Assembly (NCBI GenBank): GCA_914767715.1
Contig: OU612065.1
Coordinates: 5,642,001-5,706,000 of the forward strand
DNA: 64,000 nt
Reading direction: 5' to 3'
Source: Membranipora membranacea
Lineage: Eukaryota; Bryozoa; Gymnolaemata; Cheilostomatida; Membraniporidae
Program-made: the position numbers and the translations under genes
The notes under the pieces: model-generated
What the model was told of the DNA's origin: nothing
The model's database searches: none
Seen by the model: only the letters and a program-made list of their open reading frames with translations
Shown here: piece by piece, positions 1 to 14,500 of the stretch
Position numbering within the stretch: the stretch's first letter is position 1
Layout of the letters: each line of letters begins with the position of its first letter

Positions 1-3000
1 GAAGGTGTTTGCTCAGCTTCTCAATGAGTTTAAGAGATTGGGAGCTGTTGTAGTGTATGCTGACCTCAGAAGAATTGGTATGTATACTGCTCATAACTTT
101 TATCTGTAATGCTGCTAATTGAAATTGTTTATTCCAGGCATTATCTGAGAGCTTTACTGTTAGAAGATAGGAAGATTGCCATCTATGGCGAATTTCAAAC
201 CAGTTTAGGCATGAATGCTTACCAAAATATTGCCCGAAGAAGAACCTAAGGCTCCCTGCATAACAGGAATACATAACTCCTACAATTACCAAGGATTTGC
301 TAAGCATAGGTTCAAAGGTGCAAACACCTGCACAAATGCTTATGGTTGTGTTTTCTATGATATTTTTGACAGTGATCAACACTAAGAAGCCTAACGTGGA
401 GGATGCTTTATCATACACGGAATACATCCTGGCAGCCATATCTAACCATGCTCTCTATAGAAGTATAGGATTCAGGTTTACTCAAGCTTGGGAAGCACTT
501 CTCTGGATGGATAAGGTAAATACTACCCAACTATAGAGCCCTTCTATCTTTCTCCATCCTTACTCTACCAATAAAATACTGCTATTATATCTTTGTTGCA
601 CATCAGGAAAGTAAACGGCTTGTGTTACAGTACTTTTCACGGTTACTCATTTTCTAGCTTCCATGCTTAATTTACAAAGAGATTAAATTCAATAATATAA
701 ATATTTATGGTATCCCCTATCCTTATTCATTCAGACAAACTATGCAGGGATAAGGGGAGAACTTAACGAGACGTTAGCAGCAGACTGTAAGGATTACAGT
801 ATTATGGATGGTGTAGATTTATCAGATCATATGAGTCCTCAGGTGTCTGTAGCTGAGGAGCTTGATCCTGTACAGGAGATACAGGTATGTGTTTGTAAGA
901 AGCTACCAAAGAGCTGACTGTATAATCCTACCATCAGCATCATTATAAATGGGAAACAATGCAGTTAGGCTCTACCTGGTACCCATCTCCAGTTTGATCC
1001 ATTAAGCCTGTATTTCCGGTTGCTCCCTTCTAGCGTAGAAGAGCATTTCCTAATGCAGGCAATTTTCCTACCTGTGCTCAATTCTGTCATTTCAACACAG
1101 AAAACTGATGCACAGTCTGAGACTTACACCTACCCACGCTAGTTGATCTCTGCTAATACACAGTGCATCAGTATCTAGAGAGAAACAGCTTCATGTTTGT
1201 TTGTTGCTGTGTTTCAGGCCCGTCTGAGATCACACTGGAATGTACAGAGTTATCTCCCCGTTGTCAGTGACTGTCAGATGGCCTTCGGTAATATCATCTC
1301 TTCTTATGTGGTATCAGTATACAATCATCTAGTGGAGACAGAGCAAGCCAAGTCTCAGTCGGGATATACTCCACTCAGAAAACTCAACTCTCAGAAAACT
1401 CAGGTAAATTCATCATTGTTCTGATCGTCATTATTTGTATCTTTCAATCAGATACCTTTTTGTGAGTATTTGTAGGCAACTATAATATTTTTCTGGAAAC
1501 CGGTAAAAATTGATGCAGCTGAACATAGTAAAAACATTGTTTCCAGAATGCATCGGTAAAGTCGGCTAAGACGCCTTGTCTCATAACTTTTTTGGGAACC
1601 TTCAGTTATTTGTTTTGTGAAACAGCCTTTCAGCTGTGTGGGGTAGGGACATGATATGAGTTTTGTTTGTGTTGCAGGTTCTTGCGGACAACACCATGCA
1701 GCCATTAGTGTCTGAGTTCTCGTTGGCTATGATGTCAGAGGATATCGGACCCAGAATGTATCAGCTAATATCATCTATCCATCACCATAACCACACAGAT
1801 ACAGCCAATCAGGACACTCCTACCTTTCTCACTCTGCCAGGAAGTCATCTCAAAATGTCTAATCCAGCTCTGGAACTCGCCAAAACTGTCTGTCATGTAT
1901 GTACTGTTTGTTGGCATTTTTTAAGTGGAATGTTTATGCGTCTTTCGCATTATTACCATGTTACCATGTAAGTGACTGTTCTCATTTTTTCAAGACTATT
2001 CGTGATCAACTTGTTTTCATTTCGTTGTTGAATTTATCGAATAGATTGTCTACTCAAGGCCAATTTATTTGAAATGAATTATTTTCTTAGGTATTATCAT
2101 TGGACTCAAATATAACAGAAAAAGTCACAGATCTCAAACTTGACTTGCTGCGGATATTGAATGTAGGACAGTTTGCAGACCAAGCAGAATTTAGAGATCC
2201 CAGCATGTCTTATACGCTACCTGAGGTGAGAGAGATTGATAGATTCATAAAATGATTGATGGCAACTTGATCCAGATATGTCATATTTATATTGATTTGG
2301 CTTACATGTAACATGAAGGGCGAGGCCAAACAAAATGAAGTTACATGTTTAGTCTAAGATCTAAGATTGAGCGAAATATGTGGTGGCAAACGAGAGCTGC
2401 CAGGAAACACAACCAGGTATTCTCTAGTTCCTGCTCTTGCCATTCGGAGATATTGATAGTTTTTCAGTACACTGCATTGAATACCAGACTGAAAACTATT
2501 ATAAACTAGTATGTTAGAAGTTCGCTCTAGTCTCGATGTTCTCACTGGTTGATAGCAGATGACAGTTTTACTCATGCCGATATCTGATTATTTATATTTC
2601 AGATGTTGTGCAGTGGTTGCAATAACACAAGTGATCTAGACGTATGCCGTGATATCAATTTTGCCTCCGATCTCAAACCCGTGTAAGTCTGTGTGTAGTT
2701 ACACAGTGGCAGTCTTGTTATCATTTATTGTTGCATGGCATCAGTTATTAGTTTAGTCCTGGTACTGGGGTCTGGTATTTCTATGTCAAACTGGTGCAAC
2801 ATGAAAATAACCTGCCTCTAGTATATTGACTTGGGTGGGCTATCGGTTTCCTAACAAATGAACGTATTCCATTAATGTTTATGGTGCGTGAAATTCTCAG
2901 TGTATTGAGCATGGTGATGTTATTACCATGATGCCTAATGACTTGTGTTATACCTACCAGTCACAACACTTAGTCTTAGATTAAAGAGTAATTGAACAGA

Positions 3001-4520
3001 TAATCTTCCTCAGTATGACATATTATTAAGGTGACGATTCCTGAAAGGTAAACGAGGGTATGTGAATGCCTGAAGTTGCTGTTTTTATATTTTGCTAGAT
3101 ATACATACATACATTATCTACCATAACAGGCCCACAAAAATACCATATTTCCTTCAAGCTTATCTTTTCCTTGAAGTTTCAAAACTTGACTACATTGAGG
3201 AAACGTGTCCCCGGAACCGTCTACAGTACAGTTCTCAGGATGTCTAATGGCTTGATATACTCTCACTTCAAAATAGAGTACTCTAAGTCGCTAAAATTAT
3301 GCAATGGAATTGTAAAGGCCCTTCAGATTGTCATGACAAAAACCATTCATAATCCTGTATGACTTTCACTATTGAGAGAGTTTGGCCCATTTATGTGTCA
3401 GTATCGCTCAAGTGTTTCAGACAGATAAGATGATATGACATTTCAATTAACTCTAGTGAGAATTGGTAGGGGCGTTGATGTCTAGATGATGTTTTGATGA
3501 GCTTTGTTTGTCAACATTATACATCAAAGTGGTAAACAAGGGCCCCAGTGCACTACATATAACCATTACAATATATCCTTCTATCATTATTGCAAAATGC
3601 CATAACTTTCCTGTTTCTGTCATTAATCATTATAATGTCAGGAATATTACATCCTTTTACATATTTATAGATTTTGTTTGTCTTCATTTTCAGGAGAAGT
3701 TGGAGCTGTTCACATTGTGGATCAGCCTATACCAGCTCTAAAATAGAACAGTTACTTATACACAGAATACAGAAACAGTCCATGGCGTTTGTCCTTCAAG
3801 ACGTCTCATGTATCAAGTGCAAACTGGTCAGTTACCATCAAATTAGTCGGGTCACAAATTCTGTGAACTCTTGATTGACATTTTGCCACCCAATAAAAAA
3901 GGTATATAAATTATGTATTAATTTTTACCAGTGCACTAACGTTTAACACTTGAGGAAAAAGCATTATGTCAGATGTTACAATGATAATAATTACATCTCA
4001 TCTCTATACAGGTGAAACATCGGAATATGAATCGGTACTGTGAGTGCAGTGGGAGGTACTCAAATACCATAAAAACTGATGAGTTTGTTAAAAACCTGAA
4101 AATCTTCAACAACATTGCCAAGTAAGTGGAAATGTTACCTTACCCAACTAAAACCTAACAAATTTTGTTATAGAAATGCACTCAAATCTGCTTGATCCGC
4201 CATTCTGTATCCTAAAACATCTTCGCATGTGTTTATTTTATACCTATATAGAATGTATATAGGTTTACGGCTGGATTCTTTTTTGAATGCTGGTTCACTA
4301 CCACAAAAGAATGTTCACGGTGTACATATTTTTTAATAGCATGTTTTCTTCTTTGTCTTTGAGATGGCATCAATTGAAATAATCAACGTAGTCACGAGAT
4401 AATAAGTGTGTGATTTTCTATGTTGTCTTCCCATAATATTTTAGACATTTTGAGCTGATACACCTGAAGGAGACTTTGAACTGGATTACAGAGAGGTCTC
4501 CTGGTATCAAATTAGCCTGA
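1..4520 (+). CDS. POLE: DNA polymerase epsilon catalytic subunit, C-terminal part (5' end outside window)
   Basis: Ten exons were joined by GT-AG rules: 1-77, 373-515, 735-884, 1218-1403, 1678-1896, 2091-2225, 2603-2682, 3694-3826, 4012-4121, 4445-4520. All phases close and give 435 codons plus TGA. The start of this part ([20 protein letters not shown]) and the block [16 protein letters not shown] match the non-catalytic C-terminal half of Pol epsilon. The last four exons carry the paired cysteine clusters of the C-terminal zinc-binding module: CSGC and VC in 2603-2682, CSHC and CIKC in 3694-3826, and CEC in 4012-4121. In the family this module binds the second subunit of the leading-strand replicase in the nucleus. 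The polymerase and exonuclease domains would lie upstream, outside the window. Identity is very secure; exact splice sites are inferred. Confidence 0.95.
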
Positions 4521-5612
4521 CATGCCTCCCTCACCTTACCAGATAAGTATCACTAATATCTACCGGAGATATATTAACCTGTTTTATTTCTTTTATCATC
4601 AGTGATGGAATGTTTGATCTTTTTTGTATTTTTTATCCCCTGGCCCTTGCATTGTTAGTTACTGCATTGATATGTTGATGAGGTTGTCATATTTAGCTGC
4701 CGGCTTTTATATTGATATTGATTTTTTTTCCTTTGGATACGATAATAATATGTTGACAAACTTTAGCCAACAGCAGCATCCACAACACCTTGTAGCATGT
4801 CTGATAAATGAACAACATGACTGACTCATGAGCACCGAACTATGTTATTATCCCTGAGGTCTTTTTAGATAATATTGTAACTCTTATTGTACAGTTGATA
4901 CAGTGCACAGTTTTGATTACGTATGGTGCAAGCTTTAGTTTGAGCACTTAAACGGTCATGTGCAGCGAGATTGTGGATGGTGTTAAAAGTGGTTTGTCAC
5001 AAAACTCTTGTACATTTTGACCATGAGTGATACAATAACTGGTACAAGCAGCCCAATTCTTTTGTAATTTCATGATGCCATCACCAGGGCAAGGCAGTTA
5101 TTATGATGTATAATTTATTATGGTATTGATTTAAATGTGTTAACATTGTGTACAGTAATTTCATCAGATAAACACTAAACAGTGAAGGACAAAGAAAAAA
5201 ATATTTATAATTATTAATATGGTTATAATAAAGTTACATCGTTTCCCCATAGGAATAACATCGTATATCTGAACCCCAATGTAATGTCAGAACAACGGAA
5301 AATACTGTATCTGCCTGACCAAGAAGTCTGGAAACCTCTAAACTCTTCTGACATGACTAAGGATCCTCTTATATGGCAATCACAACTCGATCCGTCTATG
5401 TAGATGATGAACACCAATGATGTATTATTCGCCTGTCAGCATGTGACAATTTTGAGCAATTAATCAATTGAAGTCAGAAGTCGTAATGCACAATCAATTG
5501 GCACAACGTGGTTTCTCTCAGAAAGTTGGTAATATCATCACCTTAGTTTGATATTCTCAAACCTTATCTAGTCAGTTCCTTTCTAAAAAATCTTAATGTT
5601 CGGAAGTTTAAG
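4521..5612. other. Convergent 3' UTRs of POLE and TEKT2
   Basis: No coding sequence is recognisable between the POLE stop and the TEKT2 stop. An AATAAA on the + strand at 5227-5232 is a plausible POLE poly(A) signal about 0.7 kb after the stop. On the - strand an AATAAA complement at 5114-5119 could serve TEKT2. If both are used, the two 3' UTRs overlap by about 100 bp. Confidence 0.5.
5227..5232 (+). terminator. Candidate POLE poly(A) signal
   Basis: AATAAA hexamer downstream of the POLE stop codon, in AT-rich sequence. It is chosen only by motif and position; other weaker hexamers occur nearby. Confidence 0.4.
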
Positions 5613-7932
5613 TTAGGCCAGGTACATAGACCTCTCCCTGTGAATGCCTGTTAGCACTCTGTTATTCTCTGTGCCAGTCTTGGGTCGGATATTGAGCTTG
5701 TCACGCGATCCCATACATCTGTTGTCAAGCATGAGAGAGTTATTCTTAACAGCCAGATCATCATTGATTCTGTGGAGCTGTTTCTGGAGTCCGTCAAGAC
5801 CATGCCTGTAAACAGATGAATTATAAAGTTGAGTAACATGAACAGAGCAACTAAGACAGACTCTATCCAGGACGATTCTCCCTGCTCTATCCAACATTAG
5901 CTTTCTGTGCAAGACCTAAACGGATTGTTCACCAATATATAATCACAAAGGTTATTGTTACTAGTTCCACACACTTTCTGCACTGGATGGAAATCATTTC
6001 CTCCAGAAATGAATTGGATTGCCAAATAATAAATCAATGATCAATCTCTATCAATTCTGGTTCTCAATTGACTCATGGTATCAAATAGAGTCTGCAGCTT
6101 AATTTCACTCTCAAAACTGAATATAATTAAGAGTGCACTTACTGTGCTTGTCTGAGCTTCTCTTCCAGTGCTGCTTTGGTGGCCCGGAGTTGTTTAACCT
6201 CGTCAGTGAGACCATACTGTGGCTCATCTCTGCACAGCTCAACATTAGGTCTGTATGTACGATTCTCTAGTCGAGTCTCGGCGAGCTTAGTTGGGTTAAT
6301 CTTATCTCTGATCTTTGATTCCAAGTTTCGAATATCCTCTTCCATATCAGCGATCTCCTTTTCGGTCTACAGAATCACAGAATGGGAGTTAAATGGGTGG
6401 TGCGGATGCTCATAAGAACTTTTAGGTATGGTTGTCTCAATATTGTTAAGACTTAGAAATCATACAAGACATCAATGGAATTAAATACCAATAACCCTAC
6501 TGTCGATTCAGTTGCAAGTGACCAGTTACTGAATAACTGTTTTACGACTTACATTGGCCTTCTGCCATTCGAGCTCCTTCTTTGCCCTCTCGGTCTCGTG
6601 GATTCGTTTACGGAAGGCATACTCTGTGCCCAACTTTTGTGCCTCCAGATCATTATCACACTCCTGGAGTGTGTGATGAATCGCCTCCCTGAGTCTGGTG
6701 GATGACCTCATTTCAGCCTCTGCTCTCTCCTTATTATATCGGCTGAAGTCCTCCCACTGCTGTGGCGTAGTAGATCTAGAAAATACGACAGATGTTATTA
6801 GGAATTGTGTACAAATCAACTTGATGTTATTGTTGTGGCCTTGCAACACATAATTTATGAAGAGCAACAAAACCTCGGACTTTTAATGTAAATGCTACTC
6901 ACCCCTTGGGTACTCTTGTTGGGTTAGGTTTGTAGCTGATGCCTGGTGAGTTTTCTGACAGGTTATATTGGTCGACATCGATACCTAGAGCTATGTTCTT
7001 ATCTTGTAGGTCCAACAGAACCTGCTGTCTGGCCTCCTGAAGAAGACACAGCTGCTCAAACGACTCATCCACCTTCTGCTGCAGCTTCTGTTTTATTTTA
7101 TTGATAACATCCATCTCCTGAAAATGAGGTAAGAAAGGAGGGTTAGCTTGTGAACATTGAGTTAAATTCTTCCCTATTTGTTCTCACAAAAGAAAATGGG
7201 AGCAGGTTATCTCAGTCTGTTACCAAGTTTTAAGTGTCATCCTCATGATTCCTTAAACAAACAATTGACCTGGTAAAAGCTTTCCCCCTAGACAGATTGT
7301 TTTTTTTTCATTTCAGAACCAAAGCATTCATCCATATTCAGTAGCGCATACCTTGTGGAGCTGGTTCTCAACTTCATCCTGAACAAGGTCGATATCTTGT
7401 CTGCCTTCTCTGGTGGTGAGATTCTCTATACAGACATCAAGAGGTACTTCTTTCTCTTGCAGGGAGGTCTCTGTCAAATCTTTAGCTTCATTCAGATCAG
7501 CAATCTAAAAGTATCAAAATTCCTGTGAACATGCATTGTTCATATGGATAAAACCTGCTTGACGAATGAATAGTTGGAATGAAACATATAAAGTGGTATT
7601 TCACTGTGCTTTAGCTTCCTCAATTCAATTTAGTTACTGCATACATCGCTACATGTCATATCAATACATACCTCCCTATCTAGGTCAGCCAGGCATTTCT
7701 CTAAGATCTCTTTCCATTTTCTGATATCATCTACTCTGTCAGCTAGTCTTGTGTTGTTGTCATATTGATCCCACTTGGTTTTGCTATCAGTTTCATTGCT
7801 CAGGAATCGTGACTCCTGTCTTGTCTGGAATGATGCCTCTCTTTGTCTCTCAGCATTGGTTGAGATACTGTAGTTGGATGTGTACCAGTCTGCAGGTTGG
7901 AACCTGACAGCGTTCTTTACATGTGTGGCCAT
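5613..7932 (-). CDS. TEKT2: Tektin-2, ciliary microtubule inner protein
   Basis: Six exons on the minus strand, from 5' to 3': 7932-7672, 7504-7352, 7117-6903, 6775-6553, 6366-6143, 5805-5613. They give 1269 nt, a 422-aa protein, close to the usual 430 aa of tektin-2. The tektin signature RPNVELCRD lies at 6226-6252. The N terminus (QPADWYTSNYSISTNAERQR), the block QWEDFSRYNKERAEAEM and the C-terminal LA ending follow tektin-2 rather than tektin-1, -3, -4 or -5. Tektins are coiled-coil filaments inside the doublet microtubules of motile cilia and flagella, and the sequence is rich in charged heptad-like stretches as expected. The start is the only ATG compatible with the family N terminus; a 5' UTR was not mapped. 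The gene is tail to tail with POLE. Confidence 0.95.
6226..6252 (-). other. Tektin signature nonapeptide RPNVELCRD
   Basis: This is the invariant loop motif of the tektin family, intact in the fifth coding exon. It separates the last two coiled-coil segments in known tektins. Confidence 0.95.
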
Positions 7933-8571
7933 TGCTGAAATGAGACAAGCGCAATAAGAAACGGCTCATCCTAAACAAAATTTGCTCCATTCTAACTAAT
8001 CAGTAAAACATAACCATGTACAAGACACCTACTGGGTTGGGACCCGTCTGAACTCTCAGAAAATATCAATGTACATACATGTCATGATGATAGAACTTTG
8101 TAGGATAAAACTGGGATCGTAATGATTGAGCAGCAAGCCAGGAGAGTAGAACTTGGGAGAACATGCCAGATAGCTTAAGCAATGAAGTTCATTGATACTA
8201 GTAGAGTATTACATAACTTGATTCTCCCTGCCAGTAAGATCACAATTCATAATAAAAATAAGTTTTAGCAATCAACAACAACTGTTGTTACTACCCCATT
8301 CCAGGTTTTGAGAAAACAGTTTTTCAATGCATTGCTTATCTACACTGTCATGTACTTACTGTGTCTGTAGGATTTTCCTTCAAGATATTGTCTTAGCTCT
8401 TCTCTGTCTTGGAAAACAATGCCTTCTCTGTCAGTTCAGTAGAAACACCTCTGATTGTTTGTGTTGTTGTCAAGGCCCTGAACAACCAAATGTTACCCTA
8501 TCTGTGGTTGGCTTATTTTCTTTTCAATAAACCAATTGCAGCTGGCAGTTCATGTTTTTGTCTGATTGGCA

Positions 8572-8584
8572 GTCCCATAGCAAC
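8572..8584. promoter_or_regulatory. X-box-like (RFX) element next to inverted CCAAT
   Basis: The bases GTCCCATAGCAAC match the right half of the RFX X-box (ATRGYAAC) and its CC centre, but the left half is one base short of the 14-mer consensus. An inverted CCAAT (ATTGG) lies at 8565-8569. RFX factors drive ciliary genes such as tektins. The distance of about 640 bp from the TEKT2 ATG would require a 5' UTR intron or a distal position. Confidence 0.25.
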
Positions 8585-11500
8585 CGAATGATCTCTTATA
8601 GAGTATGAATACAATCCATAAGTGGAGAAGGTTAATATGATGCGTCACCCTCAATTTGTGACCCTCTGTAAACAAGAGGCTCCAATTCATGCTTAGATAC
8701 TATTTTAAAGGTCCATGCATGATTACCACAGATTTTGATCCGATATCTTGGTAATGAGAACTATTTTGTTTTGAGGCGTTTGTATAATAGTGTGTGATGG
8801 GAAAAGCACTTGCTTTTCAATGAGCCGTAATCTAATAGGCCCCTATAATAGCTTTACAACCTGCATGCATCGATCTGGGAAACTCCTCAATTTCTGAATT
8901 TCTCTCATTACAGTCATAACATACATTTTAAGCATTACAACAGGATATTTGTTTAACTTGTGGATAGAAGCTGAACACGCTCATTACTTTCTGTCTGCGG
9001 AAAGGGTAAGTCACCAAGATGATGATTGAAATGTATTATTTTTATTTTAGTTATAAAGCAAAGAGACCTTTCAATAAGCCCGTGTTGATTTCATTGCTGG
9101 CAGTCAAAAAAAGACAGTTTTTTCTGTTCATGCAGCAATATTCTTTACACAATAATAATACACTGTAGAGAGGAAGCTTAAACCGTAAAATATGCCTGTC
9201 CATTTTTCTGAACTCGACATTGTAAGGAAATTTAGCCTCATCAACATTCGTAAAGAAAATTAGTGCTCTTGTTCGAATTATTTATTTCTGGTCCTACACG
9301 GTCAGGCTATTGCCACGGTTATAGGAAATCTGAGAATATGTCTAACAGCTTGACTTCTAAAAAAAAAATCTCAAATTGAGATTTCTCACTGGACATCAGT
9401 TTATTCGGTTTTAGCAAAGGGTAACTGTTACTCCTCGATTTTAGTGATGGGGTGTGTGTGAGTTAGAAAGTTAGGAACAGGTGAACCCTTGGCTTTGTGA
9501 AAGTATCCCACAGGATGGAATGGTCCGCCGCGTCTCGTGTATGAAGCATAGGGTCTAGTTGTAGAATAACTCCTGTCATGTGTCACAACAATGATATGGC
9601 TAGCAAAGCATAACAGCTTGCTAATTCTGCGCCATTTAGTATGAAGTCGAATTATGTAAGCTAAACAATAATGGTGTTGTCTGATGTTGTTAGGAAAAAC
9701 GAAACTCGTCCTTTTATGAATCTGTTGATGGGATTAGTTTCAGTGTAACCTGTTTATTTCAGTGGTGTTGTGGTTTAATGTTCGGAGGAGTGGTGAGATT
9801 ACAGGGTCTTTAGGCTGATTCACAACTTTGATAGTTCAGCTCAAAAAAATCTGAACCAGGGTCTCATCTAGTTCTGTTTTGATCTAAACTTCCAAACTGT
9901 AATTAATCAACCTGAATCCTTCGATGTCACTGGCTCTGAAACCATGACGACAATCTCTCTCTTCATGGCTGATTAGTAGTGTGCTGAATCGTGAGCTGTT
10001 AAAATTAACACTGTTTTCAGTATTTTTAATTGTTGTGGTCTGGATGGAGCTGTGCCTACTTCCATGATCTAGTTGCAGCTTGTTTTGGTTGACACCCTTG
10101 CTAATCTGGTCGTTTATATCCACTAAGCAGCTACAGAGGTAAATATGCCAAATAATCTTAGAGTAATTGGCCTTGTGCTCATGGGCTTTGTTCGTCAATA
10201 TCGAAATAACTGAGCTCAATTTCACTATGATTGTTCTTTAGATAGAAATAACTCGTAGCATATCTCCGATGTCCTGTTTATCAGTTGGATTAAGTTTCAG
10301 GTGAAAACTCTTTGGGACCACCCGGCGATAACCTGATATGCCACCATTGGTTTGTGATTTACTTGCCAGATGGCTCAGTGATACCGTCACAGCATAGAAT
10401 ACCAACACTCACCACTGCTGTGTGCTATGACTGTACTCTGAATAATACGTTCTTATCTTAGCTAATGTTTGCATAGTTTGTGAGTACAGAGTCTTGTCTA
10501 ATCTGTGTTGGTAAACTCGAGTATAGTGTTTTTGTGATGAGGGGTTGTTATCTATAAGTTTATTCATACAGCTGTATAAGTATTAGTGTTCATGTGTCTG
10601 TTTTGGGCTGTGGGTGGCCCTTTTGACAGCCTTTACAAATAAGTTAGTGTTGACATCTCATGCTAGGTGCCATGGAATTTAAGACTTTTCCTTTCACTGC
10701 TTACAACAGCAATGATACAGTGTTGGTTTTGAGTCTATTCTTGTCAGCACAAACTGTTCTCTGCTACACAATTCAATTAATTATTCTTTTGATTGAAAAT
10801 ATTCAATTTAATTTAAATGTTTAAACCTACTCACTCAGTAGCCTCGACTATCTTATAGGCTTAATCTGAATCTCTCAGAATGCTCTCTGACACAAATTTA
10901 TATCACCTTGAAAAAGTGACTGACTTTTCTCACAGATTTGTTTAACTATGACAATCTGTTTTGTGCTTATTCAAAGATTCATTTCAAATGGGAGACCCTA
11001 ATTGTGTGCTGTTATAGGATACAGTGCTGCTCATAAAGAAAATAAGTTTGGCTTTATTGCTATGTTGGTCTCAAATCTCTCCAATACCCCCAATTCAAAC
11101 AAAGAGGTATTTCTAATCTAACTTGTTAGCCCATTGATGAGGTATTATTACAGTTAGTTTTCTATGAAACGGGCTAGCTGTTCTTGTTGGCCCTACCAAG
11201 GCTATCAGATTGTTGGTAGAAGGAGTAATTAGTATACAGCAGTCTTGCCCAGGTTTGATGTTTCTTCCTTTCATTTATTCATTATACAGCCTGAATTTCC
11301 TATTTCTCTAGAGAATGGTTGAGCCTTTGGGTTGAGTCATGATTTGATTAATCATTAACAGTTTCTAGTCTGTTGGTATGGTCTACCATCGGCAGTAAAT
11401 ACTAAATAATCGATGACTGTTTTAATGTAGTTGGTATCACTTGGAATTATGAAGATAACATTTATCATTCTTTTAATGGTGTATGTATTGACCTGAATCC

Positions 11501-14500
11501 CAGAGGGTGTTTGTAAGATGTCTACGAGAACATGGCTTGGCTTGAATCAATTTTGTAGCTACGATGAATTTATAATGGCTCTATCCTGTCAAAGTTCTTT
11601 CTGACATGGAGTTAGAGGTCTACTGAACCATCCATCAGGATGGTAGTTCTGCATCACTCACACGTTACATTCTGGTTATAGTGATTAATCGCTAAATAAA
11701 TGTGCCAGGCATGATAGTCTTGACTTCTTTGTTACTGTGCTAGATTCACCAACCTGTTCCTGTGGTTGACAAATTAACATCCGTGGTATAATCGAAGTTG
11801 GCTAGTTGCTTGCCTTAAGTTTTTTTGGCTTTGGATTGTAGGGAGAAGATTGGTTTCGACTATCAATAGTTGCTGAAGTTTCTTTGGCAGCACCAGTCAG
11901 AACGGAACCATTTACCTGTTGTTGATGTTTGTTCTGCGATCGCATGATTCTCAAGACTTCCTCGTTTAATTGGTGGCTCTTGAATTCCAAAATGATGCCT
12001 ATCACTCAGTGTATTGTAACTGTCATCGGTGTCGTAAACCTTAGATATGATCTTTATATTATAATATGATTCGTCAAGGCATGTGAATTTCTACGGTAAA
12101 TTTTACAGTGATGTTCAAAACCAAATTCCACCAATGCTGCTTAATGTTCCATTTGATTTGAACTCGGGCGGTTTGTCAGATTTGATTGGTTGGAGCTGTT
12201 GTAAGACAGACATTCACCCTATAGAGATAGATGTTAAGACTGAAATGTTCAGAATGTTCGTAGGATCGGTGAACAAGGAGTGAAAAGTGAAGTTTGTTGC
12301 CAGGTTTGACAGGTTCGCTCACCCAGGGCTCTCACTGACTTGTGTCAACAAATTACTGTAAATTTTAATTCCATCTCAAAACATTTGACTTGGCAAACAC
12401 TGTACTCCCTGTGAACTACAGGGTTTAATGTAGAGGAAAGTCTAACGGAACAGGTGGCAGGCAATTGAAATGCGCAAGAATCACGATTACCATGATGTCA
12501 GAACTACTAGAAATCACTCCCTAAATGAAAAATTTCCTCTCTGAACAAAAGACCTATACAAACTGTTAGGTAATATGGAAATGAATTTGTTACTTAACTA
12601 TTTTTGTTCTAATATATTACTAAAACTGTTTATTTAGGCGCATATTGAAATTCCATGCTGCCAATAACATGTTGTTTTATTCATAGAATTATCCAAAGAG
12701 GGACATGTGAACATGATGTAGCAGTTTAGGAAACGATAAAAACATCGGTACAAAACATTTCGTGATCGTTTTTTGACGATATAGAAATAATTCCTGGTTA
12801 TTGAAGATCAAGGCAGCAGTTAATCCTACAGGGATAACTGTTTGAATGTCTGAGATCTAGACATTTTCCTTTTGACACCTTTAAGTGAATAATCTGCTAT
12901 GAAGGCACCTGAATACGTGCTCTAAGATTTCACTGATTTATGCCAATTTTAGGGCCTAAGTGTTTTATTTTTAAAGTCATCATGATGGTTTTTACTTGAA
13001 TTAAGGCATTTTAAGAAGTATATCAAATATTTACAAAGCTTTATTGGAAGTAATACCGAAAATGCTATTTTCAAAAGACTTGTGTATTGGAAGTTTGTGT
13101 GTTGATTTGATAGTGATTGAAACGACTCATTCCAACATTTAAAATAAATGAGATGATATCTCTGTAAATGCAGGTTTCGTCAGCCAACCAGTCCCAACAA
13201 ATAACAATGTAACCAGTGATTTACTTTTTGGAGTTTATCATTATCACTGACTATTGAATGGTGTAGTCGCTACTTGATTTGTGATCTAGCGGCATTTTGT
13301 ACAGCCATGCTGAGTAAATTGGTAACAATCATGATTTTTAGGGCAGCTAAGGGAACCTCTAACCAGCTGAAGGAAGATCTCCAATTGGTCCACGGCTCTT
13401 TCCATGACAGATCGGAGTAACTTCATAGTCATTAGATAGGTCTTATCTGTAAATCACCATATCTACTTGATTAAACTAGCCACTTTGCGTCAAATTTTGA
13501 ATACTTATCTGTCATGCAATGAAAGATTCATACTTATGAGGTATTCATTTTTATTGAACCTTCGATGTTCATGATCACATAAATGGCTTTTCCACAAGAA
13601 TTTATGCAAAGGTCGCTGTACATCGGCACTTAGTACTGCCAAGCCAATAAAAATTATCCTGTTAATTTAATTACATGCAACTTTTAAAGTAACGTTTCTC
13701 TTGAATGGAGGAGATAAAGTGGCGAAAATAAGGGCGATTGAGAGGAACTGCACTAATTCGGGTTTGGAGTTTTAGTTGCTAATGATGTTGGTGTTGTTCT
13801 CCTGTGTTGGTGTTGTCGGATTTAGTCTCTTTTCCAGTTTGATGCCGTGCCAAATTCTCTTCGCCAGCACTCCAAAATTTTGGTGTATTTAGTCTTGTAG
13901 TATCATTTGAGAAGTTTTCTGCTCTCCTTCTTGTTCAGCTCGTTCATCATGGTATACAGCTATATCATTGCCACATTTCCTAGCCCGTCAACTACATTGA
14001 TGGATGTGAAGTGACACCTATGGGAATAGGACATTCTTATGACATTGGAGATAGGATAGAATAAATTTGAACAGTCTAGTTAGAGAAACAATGAGGGATA
14101 TTCATATCAATGCCTGATGAAGTTTGTACACAGTGATCACCTGCTAGCTACATACCGATATTATTGCTGGATCGTGTTTGACAGACAGTTGAAATGGTAA
14201 CCTGGGGTAATGCTGATTACATCTATAGTCAAGATAAAAATAGAGATTGTATTAATATTTCTGCAGGTGTGCCGGGTTAACCCTGCCCTATCAGCACCTG
14301 CATATACTAAACAATGTTTTTTTATTATTTCGATTAAAAATGATATTAATTTTTATCAAGATATCACTTCACCTATCTGATGATAGCGAAACCAACCTAC
14401 AACATTATATTACAAATTAATCTTTGTTTATTATCAATGAGACACCCCACATATTATATATAGGTTATATATGGGTGATAGGAGGTTTACATTGAAAGTT

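Noticed and set aside
4624-4824. Plus-strand frame after the POLE stop
   Set aside because: AT-rich 3' UTR sequence with no protein resemblance.
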